Below are positions 17,465-25,183 of a DNA stretch of 64,000 nt, one piece after another. Numbering within the stretch: the stretch's first letter is position 1; the number at the start of each line of letters is the position of its first letter. Under the pieces are notes generated by a model, which saw only the letters and a list, made by a program, of their open reading frames with translations, had not been told where the DNA came from and made no database searches. Both the position numbers and the translations under genes were made by a program. The DNA comes from an uncultured Collinsella sp. (GTDB taxonomy: Bacteria > Actinomycetota > Coriobacteriia > Coriobacteriales > Coriobacteriaceae): contig CABUQG010000005.1 of NCBI GenBank assembly GCA_902493535.1, positions 11,879 through 75,878 of the forward strand, in the 5' to 3' direction.

Positions 17465-18400
17465 ATGCAGGAAACTGATTCTCAGTCTCAGGAGCAGGCT
17501 ACCGCCACCAAGGTCGCATCTGCTCCCGCCAAGTCCCGCACGCTGTGGGGCGACGCTTTTAAGCGTCTTCGTAAGAACAAGCTCGCCGTTATCGGTGTCT
17601 GCTGGATCATCATCGTCGTTGTGGTTGCCCTGACCGCAGATCTGTGGGCTAAGCCCTGGCTCGGTTCGCCGACGGCTTCCGATTCGACCACCATGGCCGA
17701 GACATCGCTACTGGCTCCGTGTGCCGAGCACCCGTTTGGCACCGATGCCCTCGGTCGCGACATTCTCGTCCGCGTTATCTACGGTGCACGCGTTTCGCTT
17801 TCTGTCGGTATCATGGCCACCGCCATCTCCACATTGATCGGTCTGGTCATGGGCGCCCTGGCCGGTTTCTACGGCGGCATTTGGGATACGATCATCATGC
17901 GCTGTGCGGACATCTTCCTGGCGTTCCCGTACGTGCTGTTCGTTGTCGCCATGATCGCCGTTATCGGCCGTGGTCTTCAGAACGTCTTTATCGCCATCGG
18001 CATTCTTGGCTGGCCTTCGATTGCGCGCGTCTTCCGCTCTGCAATCTTGACGGTCAAGGAAAACGACTATGTTGATGCAGCGCGCGCGATGGGTGCATCT
18101 GATGCTCGTATCGTCGTGCGTCACATCTTCCCGAACTCCGTCGCCTCCATCGTGGTCTACGCGACCATGAACATTGGTGGCGCCATTCTGACCGAGTCCG
18201 CTCTGTCCTTCCTCGGCATGGGCGTTATTCCGCCTACGCCTTCGTGGGGCTCCATGATTCAGGACGGTCAGCAGTATCTTCTGACCGCTCCCTGGATGAT
18301 GATCATGCCCGGTCTGGCAATTCTCTCGACGGTGCTCGCCTTCACCCTGCTGGGTGACGGTCTGCGCGACGCCCTCGACGTCAAGATGAAGGACGCATAA
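17465..18400 (+). CDS. oppC: Oligopeptide ABC transporter permease (OppC type)
   Basis: A 311-residue permease with a cytoplasmic N-terminus, a first helix near residues 40-60 and the OppC marker HPFGTDALGRDILVRVIYGAR before the core membrane domain. The EAA loop is DAARAMGASDARIVVRHIFPN. Fifteen bases separate it from oppB, with GGGAGG as ribosome site. Confidence 0.93.
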   Translation: MQETDSQSQEQATATKVASAPAKSRTLWGDAFKRLRKNKLAVIGVCWIIIVVVVALTADLWAKPWLGSPTASDSTTMAETSLLAPCAEHPFGTDALGRDILVRVIYGARVSLSVGIMATAISTLIGLVMGALAGFYGGIWDTIIMRCADIFLAFPYVLFVVAMIAVIGRGLQNVFIAIGILGWPSIARVFRSAILTVKENDYVDAARAMGASDARIVVRHIFPNSVASIVVYATMNIGGAILTESALSFLGMGVIPPTPSWGSMIQDGQQYLLTAPWMMIMPGLAILSTVLAFTLLGDGLRDALDVKMKDA

Positions 18401-18402
18401 GG

Positions 18403-19494
18403 ATGAAGAAGAACAAGAACTATGTGGACCTGAAGGACCAGCCGGTTCCTGAGGGCCAGCATCTGCTCGAGGTCGATGACCTTAAGATGTATTTCCACAC
18501 CGAGGATGGCGTCGTTCGCGCTGTCGACGGCGTGTCCTACACGCTCGATCGCGGCGAGACCCTGGGCGTCGTCGGTGAGTCCGGCTCCGGTAAGTCCGTG
18601 ACCGCCATGACCATCATGGGCCTCATCTCGATGCCTCCGGGAAAGATCGAGGGCGGTGACGTTCGCTATCGCGGCCGCTCCATCCTCGAAATGACCGAGG
18701 AAGAGATGCAGCACATTCGCGGCAACGATATCGCGATGATCTTCCAGGATCCTATGACCTCCTTGAACCCGGTCTATAAGATCGGCAAGCAGGTGGGCGA
18801 GGGTCTTCGTCTGCACCGTGGCTACTCCAAGCAGGAGGCGCTCAAGCGTGCCACCGAGCTTTTGGACCTCGTGGGTATCCCCGAGCCCGAGAAGCGCGTC
18901 AATGAGTATCCGCACCAGTTCTCTGGCGGTATGCGTCAGCGAGTCATGATTGCCATGGCCCTTGCCTGCGATCCCGATATTCTGATTGCCGACGAGCCCA
19001 CGACTGCCCTGGACGTTACCATCCAGGCTCAGATTATCGAGCTCATGCAGGAGATGCAGGAGAAGAACGGCAACGCCATCATCATGATTACCCATGACCT
19101 GGGTGTTGTCGCCGATATGGCCGATAAGATCATGGTTATGTACGCCGGCCGCCCCGTTGAGTTCGGTACTGCTGAGGAAATCTTCTACGAGAGCCGCCAC
19201 CCCTACACCTGGGGTCTTATCCGCTCCATCCCGGAGCAGGCAATCGAAGAGAAGAAGCCGCTGACGCCGATTCACGGCAACCCGCCTTCGCTCATGAACC
19301 TGCCTGAGGGCTGCGTCTTCTCTCCTCGTTGCCCCTACGCGACGGACAAGTGCCGCAAGCAGCGCCCTGAGCGCGTTGTCACCGAGTCCGGTCACTATTC
19401 TGCGTGCCACTATTCCGGTGACCCCGAGTTCCTCAAGAACGCTCCTGAGACGTCCCGTACGCGCAAGGATTCCAAGAAGGGAGGCGAGGCGTAA
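18403..19494 (+). CDS. oppD: Oligopeptide ABC transporter ATPase (OppD type)
   Basis: A 363-residue ATPase. Walker A is GESGSGKS, the signature FSGGMRQR, Walker B ILIADEP and the switch ITHD. The C-terminal oligopeptide-transporter extension has a cysteine cluster (GCVFSPRCPYATDKC, then CHY) seen in OppD proteins with an iron-sulfur or metal site. It starts two bases after oppC and is followed directly by oppF. Confidence 0.93.
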   Translation: MKKNKNYVDLKDQPVPEGQHLLEVDDLKMYFHTEDGVVRAVDGVSYTLDRGETLGVVGESGSGKSVTAMTIMGLISMPPGKIEGGDVRYRGRSILEMTEEEMQHIRGNDIAMIFQDPMTSLNPVYKIGKQVGEGLRLHRGYSKQEALKRATELLDLVGIPEPEKRVNEYPHQFSGGMRQRVMIAMALACDPDILIADEPTTALDVTIQAQIIELMQEMQEKNGNAIIMITHDLGVVADMADKIMVMYAGRPVEFGTAEEIFYESRHPYTWGLIRSIPEQAIEEKKPLTPIHGNPPSLMNLPEGCVFSPRCPYATDKCRKQRPERVVTESGHYSACHYSGDPEFLKNAPETSRTRKDSKKGGEA

Positions 19495-20523
19495 ATGGCA
19501 GACAATAACGAGCGCACTCCACTGCTGAAGGTCGAGCACCTCTCCAAGGAGTTTCCCGCAGAGTCCGGCATGTTCGCCAAGCGTTTTTCCAAGCGCGTCG
19601 TCTCTGCTGTAAACGACATCTCTTTTGAGATTTATCCTGGCGAGACCTTTGGTCTGGTTGGCGAGTCTGGTTGCGGTAAATCCACCACGGGCCGCACTAT
19701 CATGCGTCTGACCAAGCCGACCGCCGGCAAGGTGTTCTTCCAGGGCAAAGATGTTGCCGAGATGAGCAAGCATGAGATCAAGGACATGCGTCGTGAGATG
19801 CAGTTTATCTTCCAGGATCCTTATGCTTCGCTGAATCCCCGTATGACCATCGGCGAGATCGTCTCCGAGCCCATGACCATTCACGGCGTGGGCACTAAGG
19901 AAGAGCGCATTGAGCGTGTCCGCGAGCTGCTGGACGTCGTCGGTCTGAACCCCGAGCACATCAACCGCTATCCGCACGAGTTCTCCGGCGGTCAGCGTCA
20001 GCGTGTCGGCATTGCCCGCGCGTTTGCTCTGAAGCCTAAGCTGATCATCTGCGACGAGCCGGTTTCCGCTCTGGATGTATCCATTCAGGCTCAGGTTTTG
20101 AACCTGCTCAAGGAATTGCAGGACAAGTTTGGTACCGCGTATCTGTTTATTGCCCACGACCTGTCTGTTGTGCAGCATATCTCCGATCGCGTTGCCGTTA
20201 TGTATCTGGGTAAGATGGTCGAGGTTTCTGACTGGAAGACGCTCTACAGTGAGCCCCACCATCCGTACACGCAGTCGCTGCTGTCTGCCGTGCCGGTGCC
20301 CGATCCGGATATCCAGAAGACCCGCAAGCGCATCATCCTCGCCGGCGATCCGCCGTCGCCGCTGGATCCGCCGACCGGCTGCCGTTTCCACACGCGCTGC
20401 CCGATTGCGCAGGGTGTCTGCTCCGAGAAGCTTCCCGAGTTTAAGGAAGTTGCCCCGGGTCACTGCTGCGCCTGCCACTTCGCCGAGCCGTTCCCGATCA
20501 AGGAATCGCACATCGACCTATAG
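19495..20523 (+). CDS. oppF: Oligopeptide ABC transporter ATPase (OppF type)
   Basis: A 342-residue ATPase beginning at the base after the oppD stop codon. Walker A is GESGCGKS, the signature FSGGQRQR, Walker B LIICDEP and the switch IAHD; QDPYASLNPRMTIGEI is the OppF marker. The C-terminal GCRFHTRCPIAQGVC and CACHF supply the Cys-rich extension. It completes the five-gene transporter. Confidence 0.93.
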   Translation: MADNNERTPLLKVEHLSKEFPAESGMFAKRFSKRVVSAVNDISFEIYPGETFGLVGESGCGKSTTGRTIMRLTKPTAGKVFFQGKDVAEMSKHEIKDMRREMQFIFQDPYASLNPRMTIGEIVSEPMTIHGVGTKEERIERVRELLDVVGLNPEHINRYPHEFSGGQRQRVGIARAFALKPKLIICDEPVSALDVSIQAQVLNLLKELQDKFGTAYLFIAHDLSVVQHISDRVAVMYLGKMVEVSDWKTLYSEPHHPYTQSLLSAVPVPDPDIQKTRKRIILAGDPPSPLDPPTGCRFHTRCPIAQGVCSEKLPEFKEVAPGHCCACHFAEPFPIKESHIDL

Positions 20524-20539
20524 TCGGTTGTTCTCGTTC

Positions 20540-20666
20540 GGGCCCGCCCTGGTGTTACTTTTCAGAACGTCCTCGGACATGCAAGAAACCCCCGCTGCGC
20601 ACTTCGTACGGCGGGGGTTTCTTGCGTCCTGCGGAGTGTTCTGAAAAGTAACACCAGGGCGGGCCC
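20540..20666. repeat. Nested palindrome downstream of oppF (element B)
   Basis: Perfect 29-base outer arms at 20540-20568 and 20638-20666 begin GGGCCCGCCCTGG. An inner perfect hairpin has 15-base arms (20581-20595 and 20611-20625, GCAAGAAACCCCCGC). The two stems are separated by short spacers, giving a folded length of about 127 bases. It follows the opp operon and could terminate transcription from both sides, but there is no T run after the outer stem. Confidence 0.85.
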
Positions 20667-20847
20667 TACGTTAACTCGGCAGGGGGAGTGCGATTCCCTG
20701 ATCGCTCGCTTAATCTGATAGGGAATTGTGTGAGGCCGGAGCCTTGGCTCCGGCCTCCCCATATAAGGGCTCGGCAAAGCAGAGCCACTAAATTTGCATC
20801 AGCCCTCAAAACATGTTTGAGAACGGTGCCTGGAGTACGTGCCCCTA
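20667..20847. repeat. Gene-free stretch with a short GC-rich palindrome
   Basis: No credible gene is visible. GAGGCCGGAGCC pairs perfectly with its complement at 20732-20757 around a TT loop. A weaker ATTCCCT/AGGGAAT pair spans about 20692-20724. Together with the flanking nested palindromes this makes a cluster of at least three inverted repeats in about 430 bases. Confidence 0.6.
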
Positions 20848-20972
20848 GGGCAGGAATGAGGTTGCTTTCCAACGCATTCCGCAGGGGGCGGCATTATTTT
20901 GTAGCGCGAAGCGCGGATCAAAATAATGCCGCATGCCCGAGGACGCATTGGAAAGCAACCTCATTCCTGCCC
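20848..20972. repeat. Nested palindrome upstream of tRNA-Leu (element C)
   Basis: Outer 28-base arms at 20848-20875 and 20945-20972 differ at one position, which stays pairable as G-U. Inner perfect 14-base arms are GCGGCATTATTTTG at 20888-20901 and its complement at 20919-20932. The innermost loop contains GCGC-GAA-GCGC. The three-level design mirrors element B but the sequence is unrelated. Confidence 0.85.
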
Positions 20973-21010
20973 GAACAGGTCAGTCTACCTGCGCATTTAC
21001 AAATTCGTAA

Positions 21011-21059
21011 ACTTTTTTCAAAAAAGTGCTTGCACAGTTCTCGAATCATAGGTTATTAT
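21011..21059 (+). promoter_or_regulatory. tRNA-Leu promoter with palindromic A/T element
   Basis: ACTTTTTTCAAAAAAGT at 21011-21027 sits just before a -35 TTGCAC (21030-21035); TATTAT at 21054-21059 is the -10 with an 18-base spacer. Near-identical elements precede the tRNA genes at 24.5 and 27.0 kb. Confidence 0.7.
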
Positions 21060-21116
21060 CTTCCTCGTTGAACGCGCGGGTCCAACAAAACGAACCGCTA
21101 ATCAACAACATAGCAT

Positions 21117-21206
21117 GTCGGAGTGGCGGAATTGGCAGACGCGCTAGCTTGAGGTGCTAGTGACCGCTTTTTGGTCATGCGGGTTCAAGTCCCGCCTCCG
21201 ACACCA
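21117..21206 (+). tRNA. tRNA-Leu (anticodon GAG)
   Basis: Acceptor GTCGGAG pairs with CTCCGAC. The anticodon stem CTAGC/GCTAG holds the loop TTGAGGT (anticodon GAG). There is a long class II variable arm, and the TTCAAGT T-loop is clear. CCA is encoded at 21204-21206. Confidence 0.95.
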
Positions 21207-21217
21207 TCGCATTTGAG

Positions 21218-21241
21218 AAGCCTCTTCGGAGGCTTTTTTGT
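21218..21241 (+). terminator. Terminator after tRNA-Leu
   Basis: AAGCCTC-TTCG-GAGGCTT followed by TTTT is a compact UUCG-loop terminator. Confidence 0.9.
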
Positions 21242-21265
21242 TACCGATAGACGGTGGGGTCCACG

Positions 21266-23611
21266 ATGGAAACGCTTGAGCGCAACGAGTGGGCAGACGT
21301 TGCCCAACTGGTCGAGATCACGAGCGATGCTGTCATCATCTGTGAGCTCGACGGAACCATTCTGCATGTGAATAATCGTTTGCTCGACCTGATGTGCGAG
21401 GAACGCGCTGACGTCATCGGCGGTGATGTCAAAGACGTTCTGTACTCGTCGGCTTTTGAACGCGCGACAGAGCATCGGCTTCCTTTTGAGACCAATGGAA
21501 CAAAGAGCGAGTTGATGCTCAAGTTAAGTGACGGATCGTTTATTCCCGTCCTGGTTTGTGCCGGCTCGGTTACGCCGCCTCGAATCTTTGGCCGCCGTGC
21601 GCCGCGCGTTCTGGTGGCACTCCATAGCATCGAAGAACAGTATTCGCACGACCGTCAGCTCAAGCGTGCGCTTTCGGAGCTTAGAGTGGCGAATAAGCGC
21701 CTTTCGGGCACTTTGTCGGTCATTATGAGCACGGTGGGCTCCGATGAGCTGCCCAGTTTGTTAGATACCGTTTTGAACCAGCTTGTAGGAACGCTCGATG
21801 CTTCGGGTGCCGCTATCTATTTTTCTGAGAGCGGCGGCTTTAAGCTCCGCGGTGTTTCCAAGGAGCTGCACGACAGCTACCTGCCCGAGTTTTTGCCATA
21901 TGGCGCTGGCATTCCGACATATGTTCTTCGCGAGTCGCGTGCCTGTCGCTTGTCGATTCAACAGGACCTTGAGGGTGATAGGGCTGCTTCCGGTATGTTC
22001 ATGGACCTGGACAATCGTTCTAAGCACCTGTTGCGCGTGCAGGATATGCCTCCGTACCGCAGCGAGATCTGTCTTCCCGTTTTTTACGGTACGCAGATCC
22101 TTGGCGTGCTGGAAGTTGGTTGGAAGCGCCCTCAGGCACCGCTCGCCTATGACGTTAATGTACTCGAGGTCATTTGCGATTACCTGTCTATTCAGCTGGT
22201 CGGCATGGCGTCGAGCTTACGTTCGCGCCGCACGGCGGAGCTCGGCCGCTCACTCAATGTCTTACGTGATGAGTTGTTTACCTTTCTAGACGATTCCGCC
22301 GCGGCTACCCAGGCGGTATCGTCCGAGATTTGCAATATGCTCAACTGTCATTTTTGCCCTGTTGAGTATGACGCCAGTCTGGGCTCCTATGTCATAGATT
22401 TTGAAGGCGGCAGTCGCGTTGCTTTGCCGGACGATCCCGAGAAGCTTTTCTTTTCCACGACGGCGCCAGCGGCACGTTTGGGGGTTGGCTCTGATGGCTT
22501 TGAGACATCTGTTTTGGGCGGCACGAGTGCCGAGGATCTTAAACACGTCCGTATAACTCGCGTTGACGAATCGATGCCTATGGGAGGCTGGCTTAGGGCG
22601 CATGGTCTGCCTTGCCAGGGTCTCTACGTCGACACCGGCATTGAGGCGGGGCGCCCGCGCTCTGAGGGTGATGGCAAGCACAGCAACGACGCGATCGTTC
22701 CTGCTTCTGTTGCGAAAGGCCCGACGACGCGCGCGCTGCTGCTTCGTGACGGTAGTCAAGAGTCGATTGATGACCTTGAATATGACTACTTGGTGCACTT
22801 GGCGCATGACTTTGAACTAATCTACGAGGGCGAATCTCAAAAGCGCGAGGAGCGCCATATCGCTCAGACCCTCCAGATTGGCATGAGAAATTCGCTTGGT
22901 GACGTTCCGGGTATCGCGACCGATTCGGTATACCTTTCGGCAACGAATTCGGCGTTGGTCGGCGGCGACTTCTATACTCTTGTCCGTCTTCCCGACGATT
23001 GCGCCGTTATGATTTTGGGCGATGTATCCGGCAAAGGAATCGAGGCGGCGTCGATGTCAGCGCTCGTCAAGACGGCGCTGACGGCCTATGCCTGGGAGGG
23101 TGCTGGGCCCGCCCGTATGGCCCGCTCGCTCAATAGCATGCTCATGGGCTTTTCGAGGGTCGAGACGTTCGTGACGGCGTTTATCGCCAAGATTGATCTT
23201 AAAGCGGGTCGCGCTACCTACTGCTCTGCGGGACATCCTCCCACTATGGTCATTAGACCGTCGTCGACGCCGCTTGGCGGCGGAGAAACCCGAGGGGGAG
23301 AAGTGGAGCTCCTTGGGTGCCAATCGGGCGTGATCGGTGCCTTTGAGAGCATGGTGTACGAGACAGGCGTGTTTACGTTCGCTCCTGGTGACATACTATT
23401 CATGTATACCGACGGAACAATCGAAGCACGTGATCGCTCGGGTGCTTTCTTTGGCGAGCAGCGCCTTCGTGACCTTTTGCTCTCTGTCTCGGGTGAGGGC
23501 GTATCGGGAATCTGCGGTAAGGTCTTGGGAGAGCTTGACCGCTTTACCGAGTCGGCGCTGGACGATGACATCGCGCTGGTTTCCCTTGAGTTTTTACGGG
23601 GTCGCTCGTAG
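21266..23611 (+). CDS. PAS-GAF-PP2C (SpoIIE/RsbU) serine phosphatase
   Basis: A 781-residue signalling phosphatase. Residues 5-110 look like a PAS sensor (SDAVIICELDGTILHVNNRLLDLM). About 150-320 resemble a GAF domain. The C-terminal 250 residues are a SpoIIE-type PP2C domain with GGDFYTLV, GDVSGKGIEA, SAGHPPT, FMYTDGTIEA and DDDIAL, which supply the metal-binding aspartates. There is no membrane segment, so it senses inside the cell. The ATG at 21266 has GGTGGGG upstream. Its natural target would be the phosphorylated STAS domain of the next gene, in a partner-switch controlling a sigma factor or another output. No sigma gene is adjacent. Confidence 0.87.
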   Translation: METLERNEWADVAQLVEITSDAVIICELDGTILHVNNRLLDLMCEERADVIGGDVKDVLYSSAFERATEHRLPFETNGTKSELMLKLSDGSFIPVLVCAGSVTPPRIFGRRAPRVLVALHSIEEQYSHDRQLKRALSELRVANKRLSGTLSVIMSTVGSDELPSLLDTVLNQLVGTLDASGAAIYFSESGGFKLRGVSKELHDSYLPEFLPYGAGIPTYVLRESRACRLSIQQDLEGDRAASGMFMDLDNRSKHLLRVQDMPPYRSEICLPVFYGTQILGVLEVGWKRPQAPLAYDVNVLEVICDYLSIQLVGMASSLRSRRTAELGRSLNVLRDELFTFLDDSAAATQAVSSEICNMLNCHFCPVEYDASLGSYVIDFEGGSRVALPDDPEKLFFSTTAPAARLGVGSDGFETSVLGGTSAEDLKHVRITRVDESMPMGGWLRAHGLPCQGLYVDTGIEAGRPRSEGDGKHSNDAIVPASVAKGPTTRALLLRDGSQESIDDLEYDYLVHLAHDFELIYEGESQKREERHIAQTLQIGMRNSLGDVPGIATDSVYLSATNSALVGGDFYTLVRLPDDCAVMILGDVSGKGIEAASMSALVKTALTAYAWEGAGPARMARSLNSMLMGFSRVETFVTAFIAKIDLKAGRATYCSAGHPPTMVIRPSSTPLGGGETRGGEVELLGCQSGVIGAFESMVYETGVFTFAPGDILFMYTDGTIEARDRSGAFFGEQRLRDLLLSVSGEGVSGICGKVLGELDRFTESALDDDIALVSLEFLRGRS

Positions 23612-23692
23612 ACCGCGATGCTTGACGGGCAAAATCTGCGCGGTTGCAGATACGTATGCATCGAGCGAGCTCTTTTGGGGAACCATGGTCGT

Positions 23693-24439
23693 ATGAATGA
23701 GTGGAATGACATAGCGGTTCTGACGCCACCGGGTGATGTCGACATCGCCTCGGTGTCCGTGCTGCGCCGACGGTTGGATAATTTGATCGACCGGGGCGTG
23801 CGTCGCGTTGTCATCAATTGCCAGGCTGTGGGCTTTATCGACTCGACGGGTTTGGCGTTTTTGCTTACACGTGCCAGAGAGCTCATGAGGCGAGAGGGCC
23901 TGCTTTCGCTCGTTAACGCCTCCGATGAGGTCATTCGCTTTTTGGAGATTGCCCGACTTGTCGACATCCTTCATGTTGCGGGTCCGGCGCGTGAGTCGAT
24001 TCCCGCTATTCCGGTGGGAGAGTTGCCACGATGGAGCAAGAGCGTCGAGGTCCGACAGGGTATCGAGAATCTTCCATACTATCGACATCGCATCGCCGAA
24101 CTCCTTGAATCGCTTCCGTTGCGCCGCGACGAGCGCTACGATGTCGCGTTGGCGTCGGGGGAGGCGCTGGGTAATGCCTATGACCATGCGGGCGGTATCG
24201 GGTGCGTCCTGACGGTTCAGGCCTATGGCGATCGCGTCGTGGTTGAGGTGCTTGATCGGGGTGCCGGCTATTCTATCGATGGAGCGAGCGAACCGGTCGC
24301 ATCTGAGGAACGCGGCCGTGGTATCAAGCTTATGCGTATGCTCGTCGATAACGTGGAGGTTGCTCGTCGCACAGACGGCACCGGCACGCGCGTGCAGATG
24401 GTGAAGCTATTTAGCGGAGCACTGGAATCGCGTGCCTAG
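23693..24439 (+). CDS. STAS - HATPase (RsbV-RsbW-like) fusion protein
   Basis: A 248-residue two-domain protein. Residues 1-100 form an STAS anti-anti-sigma domain with the phosphorylatable serine in FIDSTGLAFL. Residues 125-245 form a GHKL kinase domain with N box EALGNAYDHA, G1 box DRGAGYSI and G2 box ERGRGIKLM, as in RsbW/SpoIIAB. Antagonist and anti-sigma kinase are normally separate proteins. The ATG at 23693 is chosen because the STAS fold begins there; the frame stays open back to 23618. It lies 81 bases after the phosphatase, forming a two-gene module between tRNA genes. Confidence 0.85.
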   Translation: MNEWNDIAVLTPPGDVDIASVSVLRRRLDNLIDRGVRRVVINCQAVGFIDSTGLAFLLTRARELMRREGLLSLVNASDEVIRFLEIARLVDILHVAGPARESIPAIPVGELPRWSKSVEVRQGIENLPYYRHRIAELLESLPLRRDERYDVALASGEALGNAYDHAGGIGCVLTVQAYGDRVVVEVLDRGAGYSIDGASEPVASEERGRGIKLMRMLVDNVEVARRTDGTGTRVQMVKLFSGALESRA

Positions 24440-24484
24440 CCAATCGCTTTAGCGCGTTTAGCCACCAAGAACACGCGGCCGGCA

Positions 24485-24532
24485 ACTTTTTTGAAAAAAG
24501 TACTTGCGTCTTTTGGATAACTCGCGTAAATT
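24485..24532 (+). promoter_or_regulatory. tRNA-Gly/Cys promoter with palindromic A/T element
   Basis: ACTTTTTTGAAAAAAGT at 24485-24501 is followed by TTGCGT (24504-24509) and TAAATT (24527-24532) with a 17-base spacer. Confidence 0.72.
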
Positions 24533-24544
24533 AATAACCCGCAA

Positions 24545-24620
24545 GCGGACATGGCTCAGTTGGTAGAGCACAACCTTGCCAAGGTTGGGGTCGCGGGTTC
24601 GAGCCCCGTTGTCCGCTCCA
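24545..24620 (+). tRNA. tRNA-Gly (anticodon GCC), copy 1
   Basis: A cloverleaf with acceptor GCGGACA/TGTCCGC, anticodon loop CTTGCCA and T-loop TTCGAGC; CCA is encoded. It is identical over its length to the copies at 24771 and 27059. Confidence 0.96.
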
Positions 24621-24630
24621 TTGCATTTCC

Positions 24631-24653
24631 GGACCGTTTAGGCGGTCCTTTTT
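24631..24653 (+). terminator. Hairpin between tRNA-Gly and tRNA-Cys
   Basis: GGACCG/CGGTCC with TTTTT lies only two bases before tRNA-Cys. Either it is leaky or serves in processing, because no separate tRNA-Cys promoter is evident. Confidence 0.75.
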
Positions 24654-24654
24654 C

Positions 24655-24728
24655 GGCGAAGTGGCCAAGTGGTAAGGCAGAGGCCTGCAAAGCCTTTACC
24701 CCCGGTTCGAATCCGGGCTTCGCCTCCA
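24655..24728 (+). tRNA. tRNA-Cys (anticodon GCA)
   Basis: Acceptor GGCGAAG/CTTCGCC, anticodon loop CTGCAAA, T-loop TTCGAAT, encoded CCA. Confidence 0.95.
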
Positions 24729-24737
24729 GGCAACATC

Positions 24738-24764
24738 CGGGCCCTCCGGCGCCCGTTTTGTTTT
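24738..24764 (+). terminator. Hairpin after tRNA-Cys
   Basis: CGGGC/GCCCG with TTTTGTTTT; moderate strength. Confidence 0.65.
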
Positions 24765-24770
24765 ACATAT

Positions 24771-24846
24771 GCGGACATGGCTCAGTTGGTAGAGCACAAC
24801 CTTGCCAAGGTTGGGGTCGCGGGTTCGAGCCCCGTTGTCCGCTCCA
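24771..24846 (+). tRNA. tRNA-Gly (anticodon GCC), copy 2
   Basis: Identical to the copy at 24545, with encoded CCA. It has no evident promoter of its own and is probably co-transcribed. Confidence 0.96.
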
Positions 24847-24854
24847 ACTATCTT

Positions 24855-24881
24855 ACGCGGTTCTAACGAACCGCGTTTTTT
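24855..24881 (+). terminator. Terminator after the tRNA-Gly/Cys/Gly cluster
   Basis: ACGCGGTTC pairs with GAACCGCGT around a four-base loop and runs into TTTTT. Confidence 0.9.
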
Positions 24882-24899
24882 GTTGACGCTGCGCGAGCC

Positions 24900-24986
24900 C
24901 CGGGCACCCCATCTTGCCCCCTCAATCGTCGGTCGCGTACATAAAGTACGCTTCCCTCCTCTTTCGCGGCAACCTGGGGCACCCGG
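24900..24986. repeat. Imperfect palindrome sharing the core of element A (element D)
   Basis: Arms at 24900-24918 and 24968-24986 pair at about 15 of 19 positions. The centre GCGTAC-ATAAA-GTACGC and its flanks (24929-24967) match the complement of about 6266-6305 with only a few differences, so A and D are two copies of one dispersed element in opposite orientations. It lies between the tRNA cluster and the alpha-glucosidase gene. Confidence 0.78.
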
Positions 24987-25183
24987 AGCCCGCTCGCTGT
25001 TGTGGCCGGGGGAGTGAGTCTTCCGTTCTTTTCACTAATCGATCGATTCGTCCCAGGAGGCTCGAGCCCGAGAGGGAGCGAGCGTTTTGGGGTGTGGCTG
25101 TGGCGTTGTTTGCCTCGAATGACAGCTTTGGGCGTATCATCGTGGGCATCTCGCAAAACCTCGTTGCAAGGGAGGCTCACCCC

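Noticed and set aside
24914..25183. N-terminal extension of the alpha-glucosidase
   Set aside because: It reads through repeat element D; the ATG at 25184 has AGGGAGG and begins at the GH13 domain.
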